Part shown: one piece after another, positions 1 through 8,440 of the stretch
Position numbering within the stretch: position 1 is the first letter of the stretch
How the letters are laid out: each line of letters opens with the position of its first letter
Source: Bacillus sp. FJAT-27445
GTDB taxonomy: Bacteria; Bacillota; Bacilli; Bacillales; Cytobacillaceae
Assembly: GCF_001510665.1 (NCBI RefSeq)
Contig: NZ_LMTI01000004.1
Location: 62,001 to 126,000 of the forward strand
Length of the DNA stretch: 64,000 nt
Direction of reading: 5' to 3'
Program-made: the position numbers and the translations under genes
Notes under the pieces: model-generated
Seen by the model: the letters and a program-made list of their open reading frames with translations, nothing else
Databases searched by the model: none
What the model was told of the DNA's origin: nothing

Positions 1-387
1 ACGAAAAAAACGTTCGCCCAAGGTGTATCAAAGGCCATTCCCTTATTGGGTGGTGTTATTTCTGGCGGTTTAACCTATGCTTCAATGAAACCAATGGGGA
101 CCCGATTAAGAACGACTTTATATGAGTCGGTAAATAATTATTCCAAGGATGATTTAGACAGTGATTTACAAAATATAAAAAGAGAAATGCCTGATTTTAT
201 TGATGCAGAGTTTACGGATGTAGAAGAAGACCTCTCAAATTATAATGAGGAGATTAAGGAACACAAGGTGGTTTTTAGTGCTGCTGATGAAATATTAAAG
301 TATAAACAATTGTTAGATTTAGGAATCTTAACCCAGGAAGAATTTAATAGAAAGAAAGAAGAATTATTATTCAATTCTACTCTATAG
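1..387 (+). CDS. EcsC-like protein with C-terminal SHOCT domain (3' part only)
   Basis: The reading frame is open from base 1, so only the last 128 residues are visible and the true start lies upstream. The visible N-terminal part contains a glycine-rich hydrophobic stretch, KAIPLLGGVISGGLTYAS, followed by MGTRLR, which resembles the end of EcsC-family proteins (B. subtilis EcsC is encoded beside the EcsAB transporter). A charged, Asp/Glu-rich linker follows. The last ~30 residues (YKQLLDLGILTQEEFNRKK) are a typical SHOCT domain, a short helix-turn-helix tail of unknown oligomerisation or binding role found on many unrelated proteins. The TTG at 46 is not a plausible start, because the conserved segment begins upstream of it. 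The molecular function is unknown; the family call rests on a short segment. Confidence 0.6.
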   Translation, partial: TKKTFAQGVSKAIPLLGGVISGGLTYASMKPMGTRLRTTLYESVNNYSKDDLDSDLQNIKREMPDFIDAEFTDVEEDLSNYNEEIKEHKVVFSAADEILKYKQLLDLGILTQEEFNRKKEELLFNSTL

Positions 388-867
388 CTTTGGGGGTAAG
401 TTATTCTATGCCTTAGGTATTGCAGGCTACTGACTACGAATTGTACCCTCTCCTGTAAACATGAATCTTTATTAGACTCGTGTACAGAGGAAGTGGTACA
501 AGCGTACTTGCTTTAGTGTAAAGCGGAACTTGATGGCGCTGCTGTTTAATACCTGGATCTCTTCACCTTGCCATTAGCCAGTTTGGCGCATACAGTTTGT
601 CCGCATGCTTTTTGTAAGAAGGTAAAACTAATTTATGCATGACAACAGTGTATGAAAGGATTCCTACACTAGTCGTCATGCATCTTTTGTTTTTGGAGTG
701 TGCCAGGCACCCTTTATAATCTGATGTGGCATGTTTGAGAAAAAAAGAAATAAAAGGATATCGTTCCGAGACCTTAAAATTAGCCCTTTGTTCCTTTTAA
801 GCGCAGCCTTTCATAGCAACGCGTACGATGTGGTACGATAGTAAAAAACAGACAGAAGTGAGGAACT
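388..867. other. 480-nt intergenic stretch without a recognisable gene
   Basis: No open frame with a ribosome binding site or a familiar protein motif was seen on either strand. The stretch holds an imperfect hairpin at 635-683 (listed separately), a short palindrome GTGCCAGGCAC near 699-709 of a kind common in Bacillaceae intergenic DNA, and the upstream region of the AAA+ ATPase gene. Just before that gene is a short direct repeat, GTACGATGTGGTACGAT, at about 823-839, of unknown meaning. Confidence 0.4.
635..683 (+). terminator. Imperfect hairpin with trailing T-rich tract
   Basis: The arms ATGCATGAC...AGTGTA and TACACT...GTCATGCAT pair with a few bulges and are followed by CTTTTGTTTTT. 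This fits an intrinsic terminator for the upstream EcsC-like gene, although it lies about 250 nt downstream of the stop codon. Confidence 0.4.
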
Positions 868-3183
868 ATGCAGGAGCAAACAAAATGGAACAATGAGCTA
901 GAACAAAAAGGGTACATCGATGACGAGGTAGAAATCCTCGCTTACATAATGGAGCATGATCAAACACTGAACGCAAAGGAAATTGCCCGGCTGCTCGTCA
1001 TGGCTGGCAAATCCCGCATCCAAAAAGACAAAAGGGACAGACTTGGAATCGTCTGGATGAAGCGGGCTGCCGAGCTTGACCCAGCTAATCTTGAAGCACA
1101 GGGATTTTTGAACCAATCCACCTGGCGGACGGCGGCACCATTTCTGGACTCGTTGGATTTTCCACCTATCAGGGAAACGGATAATCGGACGACAAAGAAG
1201 AAAATCGCTGAGGAATATTTAATGATTTGCCGTAATTTCCTTGAACAGGCTGATGATCAGCTTGATCAACTGGATAACTCGCTCCAAGGCGCGGTGGACC
1301 CAATACAGGCAAAGCTCTATAACTTGATGCTGGATTCAATCAAATCAACGAGCGAACTTTTAAAAGCTGCCGAAGAATACGAACAATCGATTACAGGAGT
1401 TTTCCACACAGCGGCATATATGGAAGAATTGTCCGCTAGGCTTGAACAGGTAGAGGCAATAAAGAAAGAATGGGCCATCCAATTTGCTGAAGCGTCAGAA
1501 CAAGAAAATGAAGCTAACGTAAATGCGATCGATGAATTAAATCAGATGATCGGCCTTGAAACTGTGAAAGGCCGCGTCAAGGATTATTATCAGTACCTTA
1601 AGTTTCAAAAAAAGCGTAAGGACATGGGCTTCCAGATGAAAGATGAGCTTAGCCTGAATTTTGTCATAACCGGGAACCCTGGTACGGGAAAAACCACCCT
1701 GTCCAGGCTTTTAGCTAAAATTTTTCATGAGCTTGGCTTTTTACCAAGGGAAGAAGTTATAGAAACAAATAGATCACAGCTGGTAGGATCATACGTTGGC
1801 CAAACGGAGGAAAATGTCCGTAACATTGTCAGTAAGGCTGTTGGAGGAGTATTGTTCATTGATGAAGCCTATAGCCTTAAACGGGAAGGCCAAACCGGCA
1901 ATGATTATGGGCAAGCTGCAATTGATACACTCGTTTCATTGATGACCGGAGAGGAATTTGGCGGAAAGTTCGCAGTTATCCTGGCCGGTTATCCTGAAGA
2001 AATGAGGAGTTTCCTTGATGCGAATCCGGGCCTTCGGAGCCGATTTCCCCAATCAAACCAAATTTTCCTACGTGACTATACAAATAAGGAACTTGTTACA
2101 ATAGCTGAGAAAATTTCCGAGGACAATGACTATCTATTAACAAGATCGGCAAAGAACGCATTAGAGGAACGGCTTGAACGTGAAAGGGTAGACGAAACAT
2201 TTGGTAACGCAAGAACTGTTCATAACCTCGTTCTTGAGGCAATTTTTCGAAAGGGAGCAGCGAAAGATGACAATGTGTTAGACATTTTTCGTTTTTCTAT
2301 TCTAGATGGAAATGACTTCAGGCTGCCAGTTCAGGAAAACCGCAACCGGCCTCTTGAAAAGCTCGACCGCCTAATCGGATTGCATTCCTTAAAGGATGAA
2401 ATGAAAACCCAGGCTGCCTTCGTCAAGTTTCAGCAAATGAGAAGGGACAGCGGCCTGCCCACGGTTCCCGTACAGCTGCATTCAGTATTTACGGGGAACC
2501 CCGGTACAGGAAAGACAACGGTAGCAAAAATATATGCGGAAATTTTAAAAGAAAACGGCTTTCTAAAACGCGGCCATTTGGTGATTGCCAGCAGAGCGGA
2601 CCTTGTCGCCAGCTATGTCGGCCAAACAGCCGAGAAAACGAGAAAGAAAGTCCGCGATGCACTCGGAGGGGTCCTGTTCATTGATGAAGCCTATTCATTG
2701 CTTAGCACATCTGGAGGGGACTTCGGCAAGGAGGCTATTGAAACACTAGTAGATGAAATGACGAGGCATAATGAAAATCTCGTTATTGTCCTTGCTGGAT
2801 ACCCGAAACAGATGGATGCACTTCTGGAATTTAACCCTGGGTTAAGGTCCCGCTTTAAAAAATTCTTCCATTTTCCTGATTACAATACAGAGGAACTCCT
2901 TGAAATTATGATTAATTATGCAAAAACTTATAAATACAGGCTTTCCGGGAACGCTGAGGACTATATACTTGATTCTCTCAAGGGTAAGCAGGTTTCGGGA
3001 AATGGCAGGTTTGCGGCGAATCTAATTGAAGAGGCGATCCAGGCACAGTCATTGAGGCTCTCCTTGATGGAGGATATTGCTTTAGCCGATGCCGATGCGC
3101 TATCAAAGCTTGAATTGGCTGATATAGAGAAAGCTTTGCAGAAAATACGAAATGGGGAAAAAGAAAGCAAAGACAAGAGTTAA
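868..3183 (+). CDS. Tandem AAA+ ATPase of the SpoVK/CbbX family
   Basis: This 771-residue protein has two complete CbbX/SpoVK-type AAA+ modules. Module 1 has Walker A GNPGTGKTT at about residues 268-276 and Walker B VLFIDEAYSL at about 328-337. Module 2 has GNPGTGKTT at about 542-550 and VLFIDEAYSL at about 602-611. Both carry the family's SYVGQT segment and an LRSRF arginine-finger motif. The first ~220 residues are a helical, Glu/Gln-rich region without a motif I recognise. Classical SpoVK has one module and about 320 residues, so this is a duplicated, N-terminally extended relative. Such ATPases remodel protein complexes in the cytoplasm (CbbX acts on Rubisco; SpoVK is needed late in sporulation). 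The client here is unknown. The start at 868 follows GTGAGG. The gene appears monocistronic. Confidence 0.85.
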   Translation: MQEQTKWNNELEQKGYIDDEVEILAYIMEHDQTLNAKEIARLLVMAGKSRIQKDKRDRLGIVWMKRAAELDPANLEAQGFLNQSTWRTAAPFLDSLDFPPIRETDNRTTKKKIAEEYLMICRNFLEQADDQLDQLDNSLQGAVDPIQAKLYNLMLDSIKSTSELLKAAEEYEQSITGVFHTAAYMEELSARLEQVEAIKKEWAIQFAEASEQENEANVNAIDELNQMIGLETVKGRVKDYYQYLKFQKKRKDMGFQMKDELSLNFVITGNPGTGKTTLSRLLAKIFHELGFLPREEVIETNRSQLVGSYVGQTEENVRNIVSKAVGGVLFIDEAYSLKREGQTGNDYGQAAIDTLVSLMTGEEFGGKFAVILAGYPEEMRSFLDANPGLRSRFPQSNQIFLRDYTNKELVTIAEKISEDNDYLLTRSAKNALEERLERERVDETFGNARTVHNLVLEAIFRKGAAKDDNVLDIFRFSILDGNDFRLPVQENRNRPLEKLDRLIGLHSLKDEMKTQAAFVKFQQMRRDSGLPTVPVQLHSVFTGNPGTGKTTVAKIYAEILKENGFLKRGHLVIASRADLVASYVGQTAEKTRKKVRDALGGVLFIDEAYSLLSTSGGDFGKEAIETLVDEMTRHNENLVIVLAGYPKQMDALLEFNPGLRSRFKKFFHFPDYNTEELLEIMINYAKTYKYRLSGNAEDYILDSLKGKQVSGNGRFAANLIEEAIQAQSLRLSLMEDIALADADALSKLELADIEKALQKIRNGEKESKDKS

Positions 3184-3234
3184 GCAAATCGGAATTTGGA
3201 GTCTGATGTACGGCAACGCTTGGGAAGATGTTGA

Positions 3235-3270
3235 GAAAATAATTTTATGCAAAAATAAATTATTATTTTC
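3235..3270 (+). terminator. AT-rich hairpin after the AAA+ ATPase gene
   Basis: GAAAATAATTTTAT and ATAAATTATTATTTTC form a near-perfect inverted repeat with a 4-6-nt loop, 50 nt past the stop codon. It is entirely A/T in the stem apart from the ends, so it is only a tentative terminator. Confidence 0.35.
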
Positions 3271-3411
3271 CAATAATTAAGTGAATTACTTTGGACGATA
3301 CAATTGAAAAGTATATTAAAATGGATTAAGGTAAAAAAGATTTTACTTATGAGTTGTTAAATAGTTATTCTATAATGAAAAGTGAAGAAAAGATAGAAAT
3401 GGAGGAAGAGT

Positions 3412-4398
3412 ATGAGTAATCAAATTAAAGTAGGAATTGTAGGCTATGGTAATCTTGGCAGAGGAACGATTGAAGCAATCAAGCAATGTTCAGATATGGA
3501 GCTTGTGGCTATTTTTACAAGAAGAGCACCTGAAGATCTTTCAATAAATGAACCAAATGTAGAGGTTTTGCATATTTCGAGTGCAGAGGAATATAAGGAC
3601 AAAATTGATGTGATGATCTTATGTGGAGGTTCAGCAACAGATCTTCCTGAACAAGGTCCATATTTTGCTAAAATGTTTAACACAATCGATAGTTATGATA
3701 CACATGCAAAGATACCTGATTATTTTAGTGCTGTTAATCAAGCGGCTAAAGAAAGTGGAAAGACCAGCATTATTTCTGTTGGCTGGGATCCTGGTCTATT
3801 TTCACTGAATCGTTTAATGTCTGAAGCCATTTTACCGAATGGTGAAACTTACACCTTCTGGGGAAAAGGACTTAGCCAAGGACATTCAGACGCGATTCGC
3901 AGAGTAGAGGGTGTTGTAGGTGGTGTTCAGTATACAGTACCGATTGATGAAGCGATTGAGAAGGTTAAAAGTGGAGTAAATCCTGAATTATCTACAGGTG
4001 AAAAACACCGTCGTGTTTGTTACGTTGTAGCACAAGAAGGATATGACCAGGCAAAAATAGAACACGAAATTAAAACAATGCCTAACTACTTTGCTGATTA
4101 TGATACAGAAGTAAACTTTATCACAGCAGAAGAATTAAAAGAAAATCATTCAAAACTTCCACATGGAGGATTTGTCATTCGAAGCGGGAAATCAGGAAAA
4201 GACAATAAACAAATTATCGAATTTTCGCTTAACTTAGAGAGTAACCCTGAATTTACGGCTAGTGTACTAGTAGCATATGCAAGAGCAGCTTATCGTTTAA
4301 ATAAAGAAGGACAAGCTGGTGCAAAAACTGTTTTTGATGTTGCACCTGGTTATCTGTCTCCAAAATCCGCGGAGGATTTGAGAAGAGACCTCTTATAA
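3412..4398 (+). CDS. ddh: meso-Diaminopimelate D-dehydrogenase
   Basis: The 328-residue protein matches the usual Ddh length. Its N-terminal Rossmann fold starts with KVGIVGYGNLGRG (residues 6-18), and the family segments ATDLPEQGP, TIDSYDTHAKIPDY, SVGWDPGLFSLNR, and GLSQGHSDAIRRVEGV are all present. These form the NADP- and diaminopimelate-binding parts. The enzyme makes meso-diaminopimelate in one NADPH-dependent reductive amination of L-tetrahydrodipicolinate, the short branch of lysine and peptidoglycan precursor synthesis in the cytoplasm. The start follows GGAGGAAGAG with good spacing. The gene stands alone, not in a lysine operon. Ddh is scattered among bacilli, most of which use the acetylase route, so acquisition by transfer is possible but is inference. 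Confidence 0.95.
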   Translation: MSNQIKVGIVGYGNLGRGTIEAIKQCSDMELVAIFTRRAPEDLSINEPNVEVLHISSAEEYKDKIDVMILCGGSATDLPEQGPYFAKMFNTIDSYDTHAKIPDYFSAVNQAAKESGKTSIISVGWDPGLFSLNRLMSEAILPNGETYTFWGKGLSQGHSDAIRRVEGVVGGVQYTVPIDEAIEKVKSGVNPELSTGEKHRRVCYVVAQEGYDQAKIEHEIKTMPNYFADYDTEVNFITAEELKENHSKLPHGGFVIRSGKSGKDNKQIIEFSLNLESNPEFTASVLVAYARAAYRLNKEGQAGAKTVFDVAPGYLSPKSAEDLRRDLL

Positions 4399-4406
4399 TA
4401 GAGGTT

Positions 4407-4449
4407 CCTGTCCCCAAGTATGTCAATGATTTAATGCTTCGGGGGCAGG
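4407..4449 (+). terminator. GC-rich inverted repeat after ddh
   Basis: CCTGTCCCCAAG (4407-4418) pairs with CTTCGGGGGCAGG (4437-4449) with one bulge, immediately downstream of the ddh stop codon. There is no T-run, so it may be a dispersed Bacillaceae palindrome (the CTGTCCCC/GGGGACAG type) that also ends or protects the transcript. Confidence 0.4.
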
Positions 4450-4485
4450 CACGTGAATATAGATTGATTCTGTTAATGATAAAAA

Positions 4486-4548
4486 CTCACCAACACCCCA
4501 TGTGTTGCCACATACATCCAATGCACGTGGAGTGTGTCTCGAAGTGAG
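4486..4548 (+). repeat. Dispersed structured element, copy A
   Basis: This ~63-nt element shares its sequence and predicted fold with 22344-22407. The outer stem is CTCAC (4486-4490) with GTGAG (4544-4548). Inner hairpin 1 is AACAC with GTGTT (4492-4506, 5-nt loop). Inner hairpin 2 is built on CCAC (4508-4511) and GTGG (4527-4530). TGTTGCCAC and CACGTGGAG are common to both copies. It is neither a tRNA nor a riboswitch class I can name. It sits 3' of ddh, possibly in its untranslated tail. Confidence 0.5.
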
Positions 4549-4573
4549 AACTAAAAAAATATTAGCAAGATTT

Positions 4574-4609
4574 ACATAAAAAGAGTTCATTAGTGAACTC
4601 TTTTTATGT
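4574..4609. terminator. Perfect 16-bp hairpin, terminator on either strand
   Basis: ACATAAAAAGAGTTCA (4574-4589) and TGAACTCTTTTTATGT (4594-4609) are exact reverse complements around a TTAG loop, with T-runs on both strands. It probably ended the leftward peptidase gene whose remnant lies next to it, and can also stop readthrough from ddh. Confidence 0.75.
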
Positions 4610-4846
4610 TTGGAAATAGATACAAATAACTACCTGAAAGATAAAGACAGAAAGCCATTGAATTTCATCAAAAACATTTGGGGAAAAATAGATTTGATAA
4701 GCTGTAAAAGGACTTGTTAAAGAAGGATAGTTTTCAAGTAATTGAAGAGCACCCAGCATAGCGATGCCGTATTCAATAGTATAGAAAGGAACCTGGAAAT
4801 AATGAAGGTTGTCTGCCCAGCTCATCCCAACTTCCTTCTCAAACCC
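4604..4846 (-). pseudogene. Remnant of an M3-family oligoendopeptidase (C-terminal part)
   Basis: On the minus strand the frame reads GFEKEVGMSWADN followed by LHYFQVPFYTIEYGIAMLGA. This closely resembles the conserved C-terminal segment of PepF/M3-type oligoendopeptidases, metal-dependent cytoplasmic enzymes that cut short peptides (typically ...QLHxFEVPFYYIEYGIAQLGALQ...). The zinc motif HEXGH and the rest of the ~560-600-residue enzyme are absent: upstream of this piece the frame becomes unrelated hydrophobic sequence. Downstream, the match fades after LLENY. There is no ribosome binding site. I read it as a decayed gene fragment whose terminator at 4574-4609 survived. The identification rests on about 35 residues. 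Confidence 0.6.
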
Positions 4847-5143
4847 AGAAGCGACTAATATACAAACTGCTAGGAATGCTAGTGCAACAAAATGTTTTTG
4901 TTTGCATTTTCATACAGAAGGTTAATGAATTAGTCCAGGATGGATGATATTATGGATATATGTGGACACGTATATGTTTTAGCATTCTATTAAAATGAAA
5001 AACCTCTATATATCCTTCAGGGATAAGTTCGCCTTGTCATCGGCTTAAATTTTCTGAAATTTCAATAAAGTGGTTCTTTGAGATGAATTCTAAGCAAATT
5101 AAATTTAACTTAAAGCAAAGTATAGAGATAAGTAGGTGACCTA

Positions 5144-6643
5144 ATGATTAAAAGGATGGCAGTTTTACTACTAGTGTGTATTTTCTTGACGTCCTGTATA
5201 GAACCTTCCATTTCAAAAAGTAAAGAAAGAACCTTTGATAAACCAATCGGAAATGTGAATCTTAAAGGTACAAGCTTCGAGAATTTACTGTTGCCTTCCA
5301 ATTACAATATTAGAAAATTTGAGGGTACCACACTGAATTTCATCGTAGAAAATAATTTATATGCAAATATACTTTCTCATGAAAATGAGGAATTTTCAAA
5401 ACTCACTGGAATTAATATAAAAATTAAAGCAGTAGATTTCGATACATTAATTCAAAAGATTAATTTAGATTTTATTGGAAAGTCTGGAAAGTATCAGCTG
5501 GTTTACGTAGATCCCTATCAGACATTAAATCGTTTTTATGATTACATAGAGGTATTGAATCCCTATATTAACAATAAAAATTTGCCTCAAGCTGAAGGCT
5601 TTCCTGATGACTTTTTTGAAAGCCAGACAACTGTAAGCTCCTATTTTAAGGACGACAAGAATTTATATACAGTGCCATTTGATAGTACGACAATGATTTT
5701 GTATTATCGAAAAGATATTTTTGACAAGTATCGGTATCGTTTTATGAAAGAAAAAGGGTATGATTGGACCCCTGGAAACAGCCAATTCACTTGGACAAGA
5801 TATTACGAAGTGGCAAAATGGATTGGTGAAAATGTGCCTAATGAAGAAGTGAGATATGGCAGCGGGTTAATGGCAGAGCAGCATAACTCTATTTTTTGTG
5901 AATTCTCAAATATATTGGCTTCCTATGGTGGAGATTATTTTTCTGATGAAAAAATCAATACGTTAGGATTAAAAAATTTTAATAAAATAAATGTACTCGA
6001 TAAAAATTTTACAGAAGCCCTAGATATGTATAAAAAAATTGCCAGTGTCTCAGCGCCACAAAGTGTAAACTGGAATTGGACAGATTTGGCCAGGGAATTT
6101 CGTAATGGCCAGGTTGCGATGATGGCTAACTGGGATGAAAATTATACCTATGTAGAAGATCAAAAAAATTCAAAGGTAGCTGGTAAAGTAGGCTATGCCA
6201 TACTGCCTTATGGTGACACTAGGAGCGCAAATATTTATGGTGGTTCGGGAATAGGGATAAATAAGTATGCTACCGATGATGAAAAGCAAGCTGCCTGGCT
6301 ATATATTGTTTGGGCCACTTCTAAAGATATGCAACTTAATGTTCTAAATCATCCTGAAGGCGGTAGTGTACCTACCAGAAAGTCAGCATATCAAGAAGCG
6401 CAATTAAATAAACTCAATCGGAATTCAGAGACTTTTACTAATAAAGATGTCATGTTAAAGCATATGGATGCGGTGTTTAATGCATGGAGAGCTGAAAACA
6501 TATATTTAAGACCTAAACTATCAAACTTCTATGATGTTGAGAAAATACTTATCCGTAATTTGCATAATATGATTGAGTTTGATTTGGACAGCCGCGAAAC
6601 TGGACAGAAGATTTATAAAGAATTAGAGAATATTAATAGATGA
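5144..6643 (+). CDS. Sugar-type ABC solute-binding lipoprotein, orphan of its permease
   Basis: The 499-residue protein has a signal peptide ending in the lipobox LTSC (Cys18), so it should be anchored outside the membrane. The body is a family-1 extracellular solute-binding protein (MsmE/YesO-like, CUT1 class), with segments such as VPFDSTTMILYYRKDIFDKY and an Ala/Trp-rich C-terminal half. The gene overlaps the downstream histidine kinase by four bases (ATGA), so the two are translationally coupled. No CUT1 permeases (MalF/MalG type) are nearby; the transporter downstream is of the ribose class. I therefore infer that this protein senses ligand for the kinase, as XylFII does for LytS/YesN in Clostridium beijerinckii, rather than feeding a transporter. 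The ligand is unknown; a sugar or polyol is likely. Confidence 0.85.
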   Translation: MIKRMAVLLLVCIFLTSCIEPSISKSKERTFDKPIGNVNLKGTSFENLLLPSNYNIRKFEGTTLNFIVENNLYANILSHENEEFSKLTGINIKIKAVDFDTLIQKINLDFIGKSGKYQLVYVDPYQTLNRFYDYIEVLNPYINNKNLPQAEGFPDDFFESQTTVSSYFKDDKNLYTVPFDSTTMILYYRKDIFDKYRYRFMKEKGYDWTPGNSQFTWTRYYEVAKWIGENVPNEEVRYGSGLMAEQHNSIFCEFSNILASYGGDYFSDEKINTLGLKNFNKINVLDKNFTEALDMYKKIASVSAPQSVNWNWTDLAREFRNGQVAMMANWDENYTYVEDQKNSKVAGKVGYAILPYGDTRSANIYGGSGIGINKYATDDEKQAAWLYIVWATSKDMQLNVLNHPEGGSVPTRKSAYQEAQLNKLNRNSETFTNKDVMLKHMDAVFNAWRAENIYLRPKLSNFYDVEKILIRNLHNMIEFDLDSRETGQKIYKELENINR

Positions 6644-8412
6644 TAGTAAACCGGAGGAAGGGCAACTTGAATAACTATAATATATTCAGCTCCTTACGCG
6701 TCAAACTTGGCATCATTGCCATATTTTTAATTGCAATTCCTGTTATTGCAATATCGGTTACCTACTCCAGAACAGTGAAAGAAATCATAAAAAACAAATA
6801 TACAGAAACAGCGGTACAATCGGTATATGAAACTGGTGAGAAAACCAATATGATTTTGGAGAATATTCAAGAATTCTCTACTGTTATTATCTCAGATAGT
6901 GAATTTTTGGATATGCTGAATGATAATACTGAATATAAAGGTGAGGAATTTAACAGAAAATTAAGAGGCTTTATTACCTCAAGAAACGATATAGAAGTGA
7001 TTAATTTTTATTTGAATGGTAGATATTACTCTGTGGGTGCAAAAAAGGTTAATAATATCGAAGCGTTAAGCCCCAACATAAGAATGTCTTCCGGAGAACC
7101 CCTTTGGTTGCCTACGAAAAGTGAAGAAATAGAAATTTTGTCAGGTAATTTTAGTAAGAATTATTTTACACTAGCCAGAAAAATAGTTGATTTGAATACT
7201 TTGAAGGAATATGGCTATTTGCTGATTGATCTCGAAGAAGTAATATTGGAACAAGCCTATTCAGGTCTAATAGATCATAATAATGTTGAGATAATCATAT
7301 GCGATAATCGAGGAAACATCATCAGCCATTCGGACAAGAAGAGGATAGGGAGCTCTATTAAAGATGAACCCTTTGCAAATAAGGTATTATCCGATCAAAG
7401 CGGGCATAACTATGTGCAGTATAAAACTGAAAAAGACAACAAGGTTGCCATCTATTCAACAATTGAGAATAATAATTGGAAAATTATAAAGACCATTTCT
7501 ACAGACTATCTCTATGAAGAAATCAATCGAATGCAAACATACCTGATGGTAGGTGGACTGATATATACTTTGGTGATTATTTCGTATATCCTGTTTTTCT
7601 CCTTTAGATATACTGAGCCAATGATGAAAATGATGGGGGTTATTAAAAGGGTAGAACAGGGGGATTTAACAGCTAGAACGGAGGTTCATTCCAATGATGA
7701 AGTAGGTCAGCTGGGCCATAGCCTAAACAATATGATTGCCCAAATGCAGGTATTAATTGACCAACTGATACGGGAAGAGCAAGAAAAGAGGGAAGTAGAA
7801 CTTGAAGCTTTGCATGCTCAGATTAATCCACACTTTTTATATAATACCTTAAATACAATTAAATGGATGGCCAAGATCCAGGGTAATACAAGTATCAGCA
7901 CAGCTATAACTGCTCTTGTAAAGCTTCTTAGAATTAGTATAAATCTAGGCCAGGATATGATCACGCTAAAAGAAGAAGTCGAATACGTCATGAACTATAT
8001 TGTGATTCAAAAACTTCGTTTCGGTAAAGCTATAAATATTTTCTATCATATTGATGAAAGTTGTACAAATCTTCGTGTACCCAAATTAATCCTCCAGCCC
8101 ATTGTAGAAAATTCAATCATACATGGGATGGAAGATGAGAGGCTTGAATTAAATATTTGGGTGAATGCCTATAAACAGGAGAATCGTTTGTTTATAGAGA
8201 TTACTGATAATGGTCCGGGAATTCCCGAGGCTGTTTTGAAGGGCATTATGACCGAGCCATCCAATAAGAACCGCTTCAGCAAGGTAGGGTTAAATAATGT
8301 TAATCAAAGGATAAAGCTTTATTTTGGCAGTGATTTTGGTTTGAATATAGAAACCGAGCAGGGAAGTGGGACAAAAACGATTGTAACTCTGCCAATAAAT
8401 CCTCCTGAGTAA
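6640..8412 (+). CDS. YesM-type membrane sensor histidine kinase
   Basis: The 590-residue protein has a transmembrane segment near residues 20-42, a ~250-residue extracellular region of the dCache type, a second membrane segment near 300-322, a HAMP domain (EPMMKMMGVIKRVEQGDLTA), and a His_kinase/HATPase module. The phospho-accepting histidine is His398 in NPHFLYNTLN. ATP-binding boxes are PIVENSIIHG and ITDNGPGIPE. It should autophosphorylate on ligand binding outside the cell and pass phosphate to the AraC-type regulator encoded 28 nt downstream. It starts within the last codons of the binding-protein gene (ATGA overlap), so the pair is co-expressed. The extracellular domain may contact the bound form of that lipoprotein (inference). 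Confidence 0.92.
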   Translation: MIVNRRKGNLNNYNIFSSLRVKLGIIAIFLIAIPVIAISVTYSRTVKEIIKNKYTETAVQSVYETGEKTNMILENIQEFSTVIISDSEFLDMLNDNTEYKGEEFNRKLRGFITSRNDIEVINFYLNGRYYSVGAKKVNNIEALSPNIRMSSGEPLWLPTKSEEIEILSGNFSKNYFTLARKIVDLNTLKEYGYLLIDLEEVILEQAYSGLIDHNNVEIIICDNRGNIISHSDKKRIGSSIKDEPFANKVLSDQSGHNYVQYKTEKDNKVAIYSTIENNNWKIIKTISTDYLYEEINRMQTYLMVGGLIYTLVIISYILFFSFRYTEPMMKMMGVIKRVEQGDLTARTEVHSNDEVGQLGHSLNNMIAQMQVLIDQLIREEQEKREVELEALHAQINPHFLYNTLNTIKWMAKIQGNTSISTAITALVKLLRISINLGQDMITLKEEVEYVMNYIVIQKLRFGKAINIFYHIDESCTNLRVPKLILQPIVENSIIHGMEDERLELNIWVNAYKQENRLFIEITDNGPGIPEAVLKGIMTEPSNKNRFSKVGLNNVNQRIKLYFGSDFGLNIETEQGSGTKTIVTLPINPPE

Positions 8413-8440
8413 CAGTTATGATGGAAGGGTAGGTGTGAAG

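Noticed and set aside
4486-4548. tRNA or tRNA-like gene
   Set aside because: The branched fold looks clover-like but lacks the T-loop, anticodon arm and CCA-end features of a tRNA, and copy B differs in stem lengths.
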